Counted from the first letter of the stretch, positions 1 through 9,241 are shown. The stretch: 35,281 nt of DNA from a bacterium (GCA_018400615.1 JAGYML010000007.1:1-35281); one strand, 5' to 3'. Numbers and translations: made by a program. Notes: a model not told the origin generated them from the letters alone.

Positions 1-60
1 AATAGTATTAGGTACATTATAAGTCTTTTTTTATAATTTTACTAATTTAATACGCCTGCG

Positions 61-975
61 TTATTTGATTTTTGAATAGGCACGGGCACTTTTTGCGGCG
101 AGTCGTGCATTGTTGTAGACGAGTGCAAGGTTGGCTTTGAGGCTTGCGCCCTGCGTAATGGTTTCGATTTTCGAAAGCAAGTAAGGCGTCAAGGCTTTCC
201 CGTTGATCCCATCGATTTCAGCTTGTTCAAGTGCTTCTTCAATGGCTTTGTCAATAATCGCTTTGTCGATGCTGCTTTCTTGTGGTACGGGATTCGCAAT
301 CACCATGCCCCCTTGCAATTCAAGCAGTCGTTTCTTATGCAAGGTATCTGCAATAGCCTCAGGACTGTTGACCCGAAGTGGCACTTTGAATCCGCTTTTT
401 CTTGTAAAAAATGCTGGAAGTTCGTCGGTCTGATACCCAAGTACGGGGACCCCTTTGGTTTCCAGGTATTCCAGGGTCAGCCCAAGATCGAGGATGCTTT
501 TCGCTCCAGCACAGACTACGCACACATCCACATTTGCGAGCTCTTCTAAGTCTCTGGAAATGTCAAAGGTTTTTTCCGCTCTTCTGTGCACCCCGCCAAT
601 GCCACCTGTCGCAAAGAAGGCAATGCCTGCCATCTTCGCTATCAGCATGGTGGCTGAGACGGTGGTCGCACCGTTTTGTTGTTGAGACACCGCAAAAGCC
701 AAATCTCTTTTGGAGAGTTTCTGGACGTTGCTCAATTGGGCAAATGAGTCGATTTCATCTTTGTCGATGCCGACTTTGATAATGCCATCCATCATGAGGA
801 TGGTCGCAGGTACAGCCCCTTCTTCTTCAATGATGGCCTCCACCTTCTTTGCCATTTCCACGTTTTTGGGATACGGCATGCCATGAGAGATAATCGTTGA
901 TTCAAGCGCTACGACAGGTTGATTGGTATCGATGGCTTTTTGGACCCTTGGATGTATGTCTAGATATTTATGCAT
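61..975 (-). CDS. psuG: Pseudouridine-5'-phosphate glycosidase
   Basis: PsuG reversibly splits pseudouridine 5'-phosphate into uracil and ribose 5-phosphate in the cytoplasm, the second step of pseudouridine catabolism. The 304-residue product has the normal family length. The N-terminal block ALESTIISHGMPYP (residues 23-36), the GGIGGVHR block (124-131) and CAGAKSILDLG (155-165), which carries the expected active-site lysine K159, are all visible. The ATG at 975 follows an AAGGAG Shine-Dalgarno. The gene overlaps the end of the upstream PfkB kinase by 8 bases, so the two are co-transcribed and probably translationally coupled. This gene pair is the classic psuK-psuG arrangement. No terminator is visible in the 60 bases between its stop and the window edge. 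Confidence 0.95.
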   Translation of the reverse strand: MHKYLDIHPRVQKAIDTNQPVVALESTIISHGMPYPKNVEMAKKVEAIIEEEGAVPATILMMDGIIKVGIDKDEIDSFAQLSNVQKLSKRDLAFAVSQQQNGATTVSATMLIAKMAGIAFFATGGIGGVHRRAEKTFDISRDLEELANVDVCVVCAGAKSILDLGLTLEYLETKGVPVLGYQTDELPAFFTRKSGFKVPLRVNSPEAIADTLHKKRLLELQGGMVIANPVPQESSIDKAIIDKAIEEALEQAEIDGINGKALTPYLLSKIETITQGASLKANLALVYNNARLAAKSARAYSKIK

Positions 976-1873
976 GTGATAGCTCCTTTAGTTTGTTTTT
1001 TAACCGTGTTTCATTGAGAGACTGGTGGACAGTGGTGTCACTTTCAAGGCTGAGGGAGGCGAGTGCACTGGCTGTATGAAGGGGGTTGAATCCTTTCAGG
1101 GTGCCATATATATACCCGGCAAGGAACCCATCTCCTGCCCCAGAGGTGTTCACGATTTTGGCATTGGTGGCGGGTTGTTTGATGATGGCTTCTTTGTTCA
1201 TCAGATAGGCCCCTTCGCTGCCTACGGTCAACAAGACGTTTTGTACGCCTTTACTGATAAAGAAATCCCGTAGGGGTTCAAGGGCATCCAATGACACGCT
1301 GTTATTCGTGAGCGCCTGGGATTCCAAACGATTCAACGACAAGGTGTGGATGTCTTTGTAAAGTGGTTTTATCCTTTTGGCCTTGGTCGTTGAGATTGCG
1401 TTGACATACACTGTGTCATTGAGTTTGCTGAGATATTTCAACACTGCCTCACTCAAATTGGTCTCGAGTATGAGCACGGCTGCGTCCCGTATCAAATCCA
1501 GATAGCCAACAAAGTCTTTTGGTGTGAGTTTTTCCACACTCATCGTATCCGCTACCCCCACAAGCATATCGTTGTGCTCATCAAACAGGGCCGCATATTT
1601 GCTTGTGGTGAGGGTTTCACTTGAAAGTGAGTGGAGAATGACTCCGTGCCTCGTGCAGGACTTCCTGAGAAGGTCTGCATCCGGTTCATGGCCCAGGGGC
1701 GTAATGAAATGGGTTCTGATATTGAGTCTTCCGAGGTTTTCAGCAATATTCCTCCCTACGCCTCCTGGTGTCAGTCTGATGGCGCCGATGTTAGAATCCC
1801 GCCAGATGATGGTCTGGTCTACACTGAGTGAAATGTCCAAATTTGCACTGCCAATGACTACACAATACTCCAT
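968..1873 (-). CDS. psuK: PfkB-family carbohydrate kinase, probable pseudouridine kinase
   Basis: PfkB/ribokinase-fold enzyme of 301 residues, expected to phosphorylate pseudouridine to the 5'-phosphate used by the downstream PsuG. The sequence shows the PfkB signature region GGVGRNIAENLGRL (37-50) and the C-terminal ATP/anion-hole motif NTSGAGDGF (242-250), with D248 as the likely catalytic base. PfkB kinases are hard to assign by sequence alone. The specific call rests on the 8-base overlap with psuG. The ATG at 1873 has a GGAGG site 5 bases upstream. The 145 bases between this start and the divergent acyltransferase start hold the control regions of both genes. Confidence 0.88.
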   Translation of the reverse strand: MEYCVVIGSANLDISLSVDQTIIWRDSNIGAIRLTPGGVGRNIAENLGRLNIRTHFITPLGHEPDADLLRKSCTRHGVILHSLSSETLTTSKYAALFDEHNDMLVGVADTMSVEKLTPKDFVGYLDLIRDAAVLILETNLSEAVLKYLSKLNDTVYVNAISTTKAKRIKPLYKDIHTLSLNRLESQALTNNSVSLDALEPLRDFFISKGVQNVLLTVGSEGAYLMNKEAIIKQPATNAKIVNTSGAGDGFLAGYIYGTLKGFNPLHTASALASLSLESDTTVHQSLNETRLKNKLKELSHA

Positions 1874-1954
1874 AATAGCCTCCTCGAAGTTCTTATGCTT
1901 ATTTTATCATGAAATGCGTTTTGAAACATTATTTCCCGATAATTTTGTTTTATA

Positions 1955-1983
1955 TTCAAAGAATGTTAAAAATATGCTATATT
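1955..1983 (+). promoter_or_regulatory. Candidate promoter for the plsC-gltS pair
   Basis: TTCAAA (1955-1960) is followed after exactly 17 bases by TATATT (1978-1983). The -10 has an upstream TG (extended -10, TGCTATATT). It lies about 35 bases before the chosen ATG. The -35 is weak, so the call is tentative. Confidence 0.45.
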
Positions 1984-2018
1984 ATTAATAGTCTTTACTT
2001 ATTTGGGCGGTGCAACAA

Positions 2019-3212
2019 ATGAAGAAAAAAAAGAAAAGAAAATTTCGACATAAGGTGACATTTTTCTTACTGGAACCCTTATTCAGACTGTATTTTCGCA
2101 TTACCTATAATTTCAAGGCCAAACGGTTCAAACCTCCTAAAGGTGAAAAAGGCCCTTACCTCGTGATTGGTAACCACACGACCGTACACGATGCCTTTTT
2201 CATGGCATTCGGGTTTCCCGGTGTGCTTTACTACGTGGCCTCCGACATGCTCTTTTCTGTGAAGTACTTCTCAAGGATCATGAGCTTTCTCGTCGGGCCA
2301 ATTGCCAAAACAAAATACAGAAGCGATATCGAAACCATAAGAGATATGAAGAGGGTTGTCAGTGAAGGGGGTTCGATTGCGCTTTTTCCTGAAGGCAACA
2401 CGACATTCAGTGGGGAGCCCATGCACGTCCCTTTCGTGATTGCAAAACTGATTAAAAAACTTCAGATACCGGTACTTTTCTACCAGATCAAGGGTGGGTA
2501 TCTCGCGAGACCGAGATGGTCACGCACCAAAAGAAAAGGAAAAGTCACCGGCCACGTGGCAAAAATATGGAAACCTGAAGACTATGCGTCCTTAGCGCCC
2601 GAGGCCATTTACGAAGTCATCAAGGACAACCTTTACGTGGATGAATTTTCCACGAATACACCTTTTAAAAGCAACTACAAGGCAGAAGACATTGAAAGTG
2701 CCTATTTTGTCTGCCCTTCCTGTGGCGCCATTGAAACATTGCACAGTGAAGGCAATGACGTATGGTGCACCCATTGTGATTACCACGCACGAATGAATGA
2801 TTTTGGCAAATTCGACCTTCTCAGTGGAAAAAAAGGGTTCGAAACGACCGTTCCCTGGTATGACTATCAGAAAGAAATGCTTGAAAAGTGGCTTGACAAA
2901 CAAAAAGACGATGCTGTTCTTTTTGAAAATACAAATGAAAGAATCCTTGAAGTCAAGCGCTCCAAATACAAGACCTACAAAGCCCACGGCACCATTCGTT
3001 TGTACAAGAAAAACGTTCAGTTCATTTTCGATGATGGAAGTGAAGAACTTTGGGACGTTTCCAGCATAAGCAGCGCCGTACAACAGAAAAACAAACTGAT
3101 ATTGCACCATGAAAACGAAGCGAAAACCTACTATCTTCTCAGTCATCCAAAGAGAAACGCGTTGAAATACGTACTCGCTATTGACTGGCTCAAAAAAAAG
3201 GAGCGCGATTAG
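2019..3212 (+). CDS. 1-acyl-glycerol-3-phosphate acyltransferase-like protein with C-terminal zinc ribbon
   Basis: PlsC-family (LPLAT) acyltransferase. The catalytic NHTTVHD motif (H53 and D58, an HX4D) and the substrate-binding FPEG motif (123-126) are intact, so an acyl transfer in phospholipid synthesis is expected at the inner face of the membrane. The N-terminus is a run of lysines. The protein is about 397 residues, much longer than a typical PlsC of roughly 240. Past residue 215 it carries a four-cysteine zinc ribbon (C232, C235, C250, C253) and a further region of about 140 residues of unknown role. A GTG at 2010 is also in frame, but GGGCGGTG at 2005-2012 sits at the right distance for the ATG at 2019. 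Its stop abuts the start of the symporter gene, so the two form an operon. The true substrate is not determined by the sequence. Confidence 0.82.
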   Translation: MKKKKKRKFRHKVTFFLLEPLFRLYFRITYNFKAKRFKPPKGEKGPYLVIGNHTTVHDAFFMAFGFPGVLYYVASDMLFSVKYFSRIMSFLVGPIAKTKYRSDIETIRDMKRVVSEGGSIALFPEGNTTFSGEPMHVPFVIAKLIKKLQIPVLFYQIKGGYLARPRWSRTKRKGKVTGHVAKIWKPEDYASLAPEAIYEVIKDNLYVDEFSTNTPFKSNYKAEDIESAYFVCPSCGAIETLHSEGNDVWCTHCDYHARMNDFGKFDLLSGKKGFETTVPWYDYQKEMLEKWLDKQKDDAVLFENTNERILEVKRSKYKTYKAHGTIRLYKKNVQFIFDDGSEELWDVSSISSAVQQKNKLILHHENEAKTYYLLSHPKRNALKYVLAIDWLKKKERD

Positions 3213-4613
3213 ATGGACTTCACAAACTTTGAATTATGGAATGGTATCATGCTTTTCTCGGTACTCGCAATGCTCTTGTTGCTTGGGAACACACTAAGAA
3301 GAAAGATTCCTTTCCTGAGACGGTCCTTGTTGCCAACAGCGGTTATCGCAGGCTTCATCGGACTCGTACTCAAAGAAACGGTGTTTGCAAATATGGCCGA
3401 TGCCGCAAGGGTTGAAGAAATCAACGTTTTCTTCTCAATGGTGACTTATCACACCATCGCTCTTGGCTTCATTGCACTCGGACTCAAGGTGCATGAAAGC
3501 TACAAGTTCAAGACCAAGCGCAAGCAATCGGTTTTCAGCGGGCTCATCATCGTATCCACTTACCTTCTACAGGGGCTTGTGGGGATTGTGCTCAGTCTTG
3601 CACTGGCCTATACATTCTTCCCTCAACTCTTCAGTGCCGCAGGTATGTTGTTGCCTATGGGCTTTGGACAAGGTCCAGGGCAAGCGCTAAACATCGGTAC
3701 GGTCTATGAAATAAGCCATGGGTTCGTCGGGGGATCGACTTTCGGACTCGCCATTGCGTCATTTGGCTTCTTCTGGGGCGCAATTGTCGGGGTTATCTAC
3801 CTTAACAGACTTTATAAAAAAGGATTCGTCAAGCGCAAAGACACACAGGAATCCGCACGCGTCAGCCTACAGGAAATTGAATCTCCAGATGAAATTCCAC
3901 TGGCTGAATCCATTGACAAATTCACCATCCAGGTGACACTTGTGCTTTTTGTGTATGCTGTGACTTACGGGACCATGCGTGGTCTTACTTACATCCTCAA
4001 CAACGGCATGTTCGGTGAGTTCGGTGCCAATACTGTGGTCCCGCTCATATGGGGATTCAACTTCATTATCGGAACCTTGCTCGCGATTTTGTTCAAGAAG
4101 ATATTCCTTGTATTCAGAAAATACAAGATTATGAACCGTCAGTACCCCAACAACTATATGCTCAACCGTATCAGTGGATTCGTATTTGACTTCATGATTG
4201 TCTCAAGTATCACCGCCATCCGTATTGAGGATTTGAGAAGTCTCTGGTTACCGTTTCTCATACTCGTCGTGGCTGTTGGACTTGCAACCCTCTTTTACAT
4301 CATCTTCATTACCGCCAGAGTGTACCCCGAATACAAGGAAGCGGCCAGTCTTGGTATGTTTGGGATGCTCACGGGAACCGCAAGTACCGGGGTCATTCTT
4401 CTCAGGGAAGTGGATCCCAACTTCGAAACCCCGGCTGCGAACGACTTGATTGTAGGATCGACCACAGCCATCTTCTTTGGATTTCCAATCCTGTTGCTTG
4501 TGGGGATTGCGCCGATAAGCATTGTGCATACTTTCATAGTCCTTGGCGTTATCATCGTACTGGCCGCTATCAGCATCGGGGCGCTCGTTCATTTCAACCC
4601 CAAAACGGACTAA
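3213..4613 (+). CDS. gltS: Sodium/glutamate symporter-like protein (GltS family)
   Basis: A 466-residue polytopic membrane protein with about ten or more hydrophobic segments, in two halves separated by a charged cytoplasmic loop around residues 205-235. The first half contains FGQGPGQALNIG (151-162) and the second half GMLTGTASTGVILLREVDP (roughly 385-404). These are the paired re-entrant-loop type motifs of GltS carriers. The family couples sodium entry to glutamate uptake. The substrate here is inferred from family membership, and the charged loop makes it longer than the E. coli protein (about 400 residues). The ATG follows directly on the TAG of the acyltransferase gene, with its GGAG site inside the end of that gene. 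A strong bidirectional hairpin lies just after it. Confidence 0.8.
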   Translation: MDFTNFELWNGIMLFSVLAMLLLLGNTLRRKIPFLRRSLLPTAVIAGFIGLVLKETVFANMADAARVEEINVFFSMVTYHTIALGFIALGLKVHESYKFKTKRKQSVFSGLIIVSTYLLQGLVGIVLSLALAYTFFPQLFSAAGMLLPMGFGQGPGQALNIGTVYEISHGFVGGSTFGLAIASFGFFWGAIVGVIYLNRLYKKGFVKRKDTQESARVSLQEIESPDEIPLAESIDKFTIQVTLVLFVYAVTYGTMRGLTYILNNGMFGEFGANTVVPLIWGFNFIIGTLLAILFKKIFLVFRKYKIMNRQYPNNYMLNRISGFVFDFMIVSSITAIRIEDLRSLWLPFLILVVAVGLATLFYIIFITARVYPEYKEAASLGMFGMLTGTASTGVILLREVDPNFETPAANDLIVGSTTAIFFGFPILLLVGIAPISIVHTFIVLGVIIVLAAISIGALVHFNPKTD

Positions 4614-4630
4614 GTGAAAACCAATAAATA

Positions 4631-4666
4631 AAAGAGACGAATTTATCAAAAATTCGTCTCTTTTTT
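4631..4666. terminator. Bidirectional intrinsic terminator between gltS and the MATE gene
   Basis: A 14-bp perfect stem (4631-4644 with 4650-4663), a 5-base loop and A/T runs on both sides. It sits between two convergent genes and can serve both. Confidence 0.9.
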
Positions 4667-4673
4667 ATAGGCG

Positions 4674-6096
4674 TCATGCATGGGCGGATTCAGGAAATTT
4701 CTTTTTGAGATCGCGCATTTCATATAGGTAGATGATAAACGAGGCCGTTCCGGTCAAAAAGTCCGCCACGAAGAACGTCCACCAGATACCATCCGCTCCC
4801 ATGAGATGCGTCAACAGATAGGCAAAGGGAATGAAGATGATAAAACGTCTTGACAATGCAATCAGGAATGCACGTACAGGATACCCCATGGCCTGGTAGG
4901 TACTCGATAGAATGACCTGAAAGGTGATAAGGGGAAACCCAAGTGCCACGATTCTAAAGGCTCTGGCCCCTTCACTGACAAAGGCGGGTTCAGGGTCCTT
5001 GGCAAAAAGCATGAACAGAGGTTCTGTGAATACCAGTACGAGTACGAAGACAAGAGTGAAATAACTCACGAGCAAAACGGATGCAAAGCCAATGACTTTA
5101 TGTAGACGTTTGAAGAACTGAGCTCCGAAGTTGAACCCAACAATCGGCACCATACCCTGCACCAGTCCGAAGCCTGGCATGAGGGAGAAACGAATGAGGC
5201 GGTTTATCACGCCGAATATGGCGATATACATGGTGGGGCGCAACGCGTATTGGTTGATAAGGTTGTTGACAATGATGATGAGTACCCCCCCCAAGTGCCA
5301 CACGCACAAATGAGGGAAGCCCCACCGCTATGATTTCTTTTACAATCTTGAAATCAACCTTGAATATCGTGGGGATGTGGATGTGCAGATTCGAAGCAGG
5401 TTTGGATGCATGATACAAGATGAATAAAAAGCCTGAAGTCTTCGCGATGGCCGTAGCTATAGCCGCGCCTCGCACTCCGAGTCCAAGACCCCAGTCGTAT
5501 ATGAAGATGGGGTCAAGAATGATGTTGAACCCCGCCCCGATTATTAGGGCGACCATGGCGATTTTAGGTCTACCCTCAGCCCTTGTCAGGTTGTTGAAGA
5601 CAATACCGAGTGAAAAGGGCACCAGGGCAATCAATATGTAAGTCAGGTAATCGCGGGCGTATCCGATGTTATCACTCGTCGCCCCGAACCAAACAAGCAG
5701 TTCATCCATCATGATGAATGACGTGACGGATATGCCCACCGACAAGGTCAGACTGATTAAAAGCGCCATATTGACGCTTTTACGCATCGCTTTGGGGTCT
5801 CCGCGTCCATAGGCTCGGCTAAAGACGGATGACGCTCCGATTCCGACCATGATGCCTACGGCAAGTATGATTTGTTGAATAGGATAGGTTATGGAAAGCG
5901 CTCCGATGGCATCGGTTCCCGCTCCACGTCCTACGAATATGGTATCAACGAGATTGTAAAGTGCATTGAAAGACATGGCAATAATGGCTGGAATGGAGAG
6001 TTTCAACAGAAGCTTTTTGATACTCATCTTTCCTAGCATTTGCGATCGTTCGTCGTTTGGGTCCACTTTCTTTTCAGTAATTTCTTTTTGAGACAT
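4674..6096 (-). pseudogene. MATE family multidrug/sodium efflux transporter, interrupted by a frameshift
   Basis: Two overlapping reading frames together encode one MATE transporter. The N-terminal part starts at the ATG at 6096 (GGAG 8 bases upstream; a GTG at 6105 lies right against that site and is unlikely). It includes LSIPAIIAMSFNALYNLVDTIFVGR, typical of the first MATE helices. The C-terminal part continues with NNLINQYALRPTMYIAIFGVINRL and ends at 4674. The frames meet at a run of eight G on the coding strand (C8 at 5285-5292). With seven G the reading becomes VALGGVLIIIVNN and gives one protein of 473 residues, a normal MATE length. As it stands the product would end after about 330 residues in a nonsense tail. 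Causes could be a sequencing error, true mutation, phase variation or slippage. The gene is monocistronic and convergent with gltS. Confidence 0.88.
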
Positions 6097-6180
6097 CCTA
6101 ATCACTCCATAACTTCGACCATTTTAGCACATTGTCACACGCTTTTGAAGACGATTGCATTATTTATAAGCCCCTATAAA

Positions 6181-6208
6181 ACAAAGAAACACAGACAGAG
6201 CCTGTGTT
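6181..6208 (-). terminator. Terminator of the znu operon
   Basis: A 7-bp stem (6188-6194 with 6202-6208) lies just after the stop of the regulator gene and is followed on the minus strand by a T-rich stretch (TCTTTGTTTT). It is moderate in strength. Confidence 0.6.
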
Positions 6209-6214
6209 CTTGCT

Positions 6215-6643
6215 TTATGAACTCAATTCGGCTTTGCATTCACTGCATAAACCGTAGAAATCAAGTTTGTGACGTTTAATGTCAAAATCATATTCTTCGC
6301 TAATGGCATCTTCAAAATTATGAACCGGGCAGTCTTCGACGTACACGACCTTGTGGCAGTTCGTGCATATCAGTCTGTGACCGTGCGCTTCATGGGCAAG
6401 TTCATAAAGCACTTTCTTGGAGAATTCCACGTTGACCGCGCTCACGATGCTTTTTAGGACAAAAGTTTCAAGGATTCTATAGACAGTGGAAAGCGAAATG
6501 TTTTCATCTTCTTCTTTCATCTTCATGTAGAGATCATCGGCGGAGAGGAATCTGTCACTTTCTTTCAAAATAGTGAGTATCATAAGCCGGTGTCCGGTTT
6601 TCTTGAGATTGTGCAGTTCAAGCATTTTTTCTGGGGTTTTCAT
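6215..6643 (-). CDS. zur: Fur-family transcriptional regulator, probable zinc regulator (Zur)
   Basis: A 142-residue Fur-family repressor. An N-terminal winged helix carries the recognition-helix region LSTVYRILETF (51-61). The dimerisation domain has the HEAHGH block (84-89), and two CxxC pairs (C93/C96 and C133/C136) form the structural zinc site. Fur, PerR and Zur share these features. The Zur assignment rests on its place as the last gene of a zinc ABC transporter operon, 9 bases after znuB. A GGAGG site precedes the ATG. It probably represses the whole operon, including itself, through the operator at 9232-9262 when zinc is plentiful. Confidence 0.85.
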   Translation of the reverse strand: MKTPEKMLELHNLKKTGHRLMILTILKESDRFLSADDLYMKMKEEDENISLSTVYRILETFVLKSIVSAVNVEFSKKVLYELAHEAHGHRLICTNCHKVVYVEDCPVHNFEDAISEEYDFDIKRHKLDFYGLCSECKAELSS

Positions 6644-6652
6644 AAAATCCTC

Positions 6653-7486
6653 CTAACTTGTTGCAAGGCGCTTAACATTATTATATAAGGTTGAGGCGAA
6701 AAATACAAAGCCACTTAAAAGCACTATGGTTGACCCCGAAGGAAGGTCGAAAACAAATGAGGATAGGAGGCCACTCACCACAAGCACGATTGAAAGCAGG
6801 GCGGAGGCGAATATGGTGGTTTTGAAGTTTCTGGTGAACTGCATGACGATGATGGGTGGGAAAATGATGAGGGCGCTGATGAGCATCGTCCCGATGGCTC
6901 TTATCCCTATTACAATAGTGAGTCCTGTAAGGACCGCCAGTAGGGTGTTGAGACGTTTGGTTTTCACACCGCTTACGCTTGCGTATTCATCATCATAGGT
7001 CATGGAGAAAAGATCGTGATAAAAAAACCAGATGACCACTGAGACGATGAAGGAGAACACGATGGCCAAAATGACATCAATTTGCTTGATTGTGAGGATA
7101 CTGCCGAAAAGATAGCTGAAAAGGTCGACATTGAAGCCGTCTCCAATGCTTGCGAGTGCCGTCCCAAGAGCAATTGAAAACGAAGCTGTCAGTCCGATGG
7201 CGGCGTCCCCTTGCAAGTTGGCGGCATTGTTGAGTTTCAAAATGAAAATGGATACGATCACGACGGTAGGGACAGCAAAAAGCAGGGGGGCCTGGTTGGT
7301 AAAAAGACCGACCGCTATCGCCGCAAAGGCGACGTGTGAAAGGCCATGGCCAATCATCGAGAACTTGTTGAGTACCAAAAAGGACCCGATTAGTGAACTG
7401 CTTAGCCCAACGGCAACCCCTACAATAAGGGCACGCCACATGAATCCATATACAAATGATAACTTAAGCAGTTCAAGCCATTCCAT
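6653..7486 (-). CDS. znuB: Zinc/manganese ABC transporter permease
   Basis: Membrane subunit of a metal ABC-3 family importer, about 277 residues and almost wholly hydrophobic, with 7-8 helices. The stretch GLSHVAFAAIAVG near the start and DEEYASVSGVKTKRLN in the coupling-loop area are typical of ZnuB/MntB proteins. The chosen ATG at 7486 has GGAGG 8 bases upstream, whereas the open frame extends to 7525 without a good site. With this start it overlaps the end of znuC by 14 bases, which suggests translational coupling. Manganese cannot be excluded as a substrate, but the histidine-rich binding protein and the neighbouring regulator favour zinc. Confidence 0.92.
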   Translation of the reverse strand: MEWLELLKLSFVYGFMWRALIVGVAVGLSSSLIGSFLVLNKFSMIGHGLSHVAFAAIAVGLFTNQAPLLFAVPTVVIVSIFILKLNNAANLQGDAAIGLTASFSIALGTALASIGDGFNVDLFSYLFGSILTIKQIDVILAIVFSFIVSVVIWFFYHDLFSMTYDDEYASVSGVKTKRLNTLLAVLTGLTIVIGIRAIGTMLISALIIFPPIIVMQFTRNFKTTIFASALLSIVLVVSGLLSSFVFDLPSGSTIVLLSGFVFFASTLYNNVKRLATS

Positions 7487-8222
7487 GTACGACGCCTCCT
7501 TTTGGTTGAGATTCTTTTTCTCCACTCATGGGTATGGTGAGATTCGCAGGATCGTATTTGGCGGGGGCCCCGTGATAAAGCAGCCTGTTGTCCACATGAA
7601 CTACCTGCGTGACATAGTGTGAAGCAGTCATGAGATCGTGGGTAATGAGTACGATGGTGACGTCATGGGCTTCATTCAAATGATGCAGCATTTCAAGAAA
7701 CTTTCTTCGCATCGTGATATCCAGTGCACTCGTGGGCTCATCTAGGACGAGCATATCGGGATTGGATACCATGGCACGGGCAAGCATGACACGTTGTTGC
7801 TGCCCGCCTGAAAGTTCTCCAATCGGTTTTTTGCAGATGCCACTGACTCCGAGAAAATCGAGAATATCCTTGATGCGTTCAAGGTCACGTTTGGTAATGC
7901 GTTTTGGAAAGGATTTTTCCATCAAAAGGCCTGTAGCGACAACTTCTTCAACGCTTGCTGGGAAGCGACGCTCTCTTACTTGGACATTTTGCGGTACATA
8001 GCCTATTTTAACTTTGGATTCCGTTTCCACTTCGCCTTTGGTAGGACGGATAATGCCCATAAGGGTTTTTATCAATGTGGATTTTCCGCCCCCATTGGGT
8101 CCGACAACCGCAAGAAAATCTCCTTTGTCGATATCAAAGGAGATGTTTCTGATGGCGGTGAAGGTTCCATAGTTGACTTGCAAGTCTTTGGATCTGATCA
8201 AGGGTTTGTTATTCTGGGTCAC
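7473..8222 (-). CDS. znuC: Zinc/manganese ABC transporter ATP-binding protein
   Basis: ATPase that powers the metal importer, about 249 residues. Walker A GPNGGGKST (41-49), the signature LSGGQ (137-141) and Walker B with LVLDEPTSALD (158-168) are intact. An ATG at 8261 is possible, but it lies deep inside znuA. The GTG at 8222 has GAAGGA upstream and gives the normal N-terminus (MTQNNKPLIRSKDLQVNYG). With that start the gene overlaps znuA by 14 bases, the same overlap as between znuC and znuB. The start choice is inference; the function is clear. Confidence 0.93.
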   Translation of the reverse strand: MTQNNKPLIRSKDLQVNYGTFTAIRNISFDIDKGDFLAVVGPNGGGKSTLIKTLMGIIRPTKGEVETESKVKIGYVPQNVQVRERRFPASVEEVVATGLLMEKSFPKRITKRDLERIKDILDFLGVSGICKKPIGELSGGQQQRVMLARAMVSNPDMLVLDEPTSALDITMRRKFLEMLHHLNEAHDVTIVLITHDLMTASHYVTQVVHVDNRLLYHGAPAKYDPANLTIPMSGEKESQPKGGVVHGMA

Positions 8223-9183
8223 TGTAATCCAATCCTTCCTTGAGTGTTTCGAGGTTTTCATTCATCATATCAAGAAAGGTCACGTCTGCTTCCAGGGCTT
8301 CTTTGGAAACGTTGCCGGCCGTATTCAGATATAGAATGCGTGCCCCTGTCTCTTCAGCAATCGCTTCTGCGACTTTCGGGTCAATCAGGGTTTCTGCAAA
8401 CAGTGTGTCCACATTGTGGGTTTCCATAGTGTCAACCATGGTTGAAAGTGCACCCGGGGTCGGCTCACTGTCTGTTGAGAAGCCTTGATAAGGGGTGATG
8501 TATTCAAGCCCATAGCGATAGGTGAAGTAGCCAAACGCGTTGTGACCCCCATGCATGATGGTGTCGTGTGCGCTGTTTTCAACGGCTTGCAACACCGCTT
8601 CATGGTAGGTATTCAAGTCCGCAATATACGCATCGGCATTGGTTTGGATGTCGGCTTTTGCGTCTTCGTCATCCACAAGGTCAAGTAAGGATTTTTCAAT
8701 GCTTTCAATCATCTTGATGGCGTTTAGAGGGTCCGTCCAGTAATGTGGATCAACATCGTCATCCCCATGATCATGGTCGTCATGTTCTTCTTCAACGTGC
8801 TCTTCTTCACTTTCACCAAGTTCAATCAAATCGACATCCTGACTCAAGTCCAGAAGTTCAAGGGTTTCAGAAGCACCACTGCCTACCACGATGTCTTCAA
8901 CCCAGGGTTCCATCATATCACCTGTATAAATGAGCAAATCCGCACCTGAAATTCTAATTACGCCTTGAGGACTGGGTTCATAGGAGTGGGCACTCATGCC
9001 TGGTGGTAAAAGGTATTCCACTTCCACATAGTCGCCTCCAAGCGCCGTGGCGAAATCATAGTGAGGAAAAAGGGTGGTCATGACAAGGGGTTTGTCATTC
9101 TCATCCTCTGTCGTATTATCGGTACAAGCCGCAAGTGATACCAACATCACAAGGACTGAAATCAAAATTGCTGTTTTTTTCAT
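8209..9183 (-). CDS. znuA: Zinc-binding lipoprotein of the ABC transporter
   Basis: Substrate-binding lipoprotein (324 residues) that captures zinc outside the membrane. A lipoprotein signal ends at LAAC with C20 as the lipidated cysteine. The cluster A-I fold is marked by TTLFPHYDF (H41), AHSYEPSPQ (H66), DPHYWTDP (H147) and a late acidic residue region. Between residues 121 and 148 there is an acidic, histidine-rich loop with alternating His and Asp, as found in zinc-specific ZnuA proteins and not usually in manganese binders. First gene of the operon, with GGAGG before the ATG and a promoter and candidate Zur operator just upstream. Confidence 0.94.
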   Translation of the reverse strand: MKKTAILISVLVMLVSLAACTDNTTEDENDKPLVMTTLFPHYDFATALGGDYVEVEYLLPPGMSAHSYEPSPQGVIRISGADLLIYTGDMMEPWVEDIVVGSGASETLELLDLSQDVDLIELGESEEEHVEEEHDDHDHGDDDVDPHYWTDPLNAIKMIESIEKSLLDLVDDEDAKADIQTNADAYIADLNTYHEAVLQAVENSAHDTIMHGGHNAFGYFTYRYGLEYITPYQGFSTDSEPTPGALSTMVDTMETHNVDTLFAETLIDPKVAEAIAEETGARILYLNTAGNVSKEALEADVTFLDMMNENLETLKEGLDYSDPE

Positions 9184-9212
9184 AGCTCTGCCTCCATTAA
9201 TTTTATATACAC

Positions 9213-9241
9213 AGTATACATGGACTTATATGCAAATGCAA
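9213..9241 (-). promoter_or_regulatory. znu operon promoter
   Basis: On the minus strand TTGCAT (9236-9241) and TATACT (9213-9218) are separated by exactly 17 bases, about 30 bases upstream of the znuA start. Confidence 0.75.

Noticed and set aside
1-60. Terminator after psuG
   Set aside because: The stretch is AT-rich but no stable hairpin was found.
2592-3146. A 184-codon frame opposite the acyltransferase gene
   Set aside because: It is antisense to the zinc-ribbon part, has no ribosome site, and its composition looks like the complement of coding sequence.
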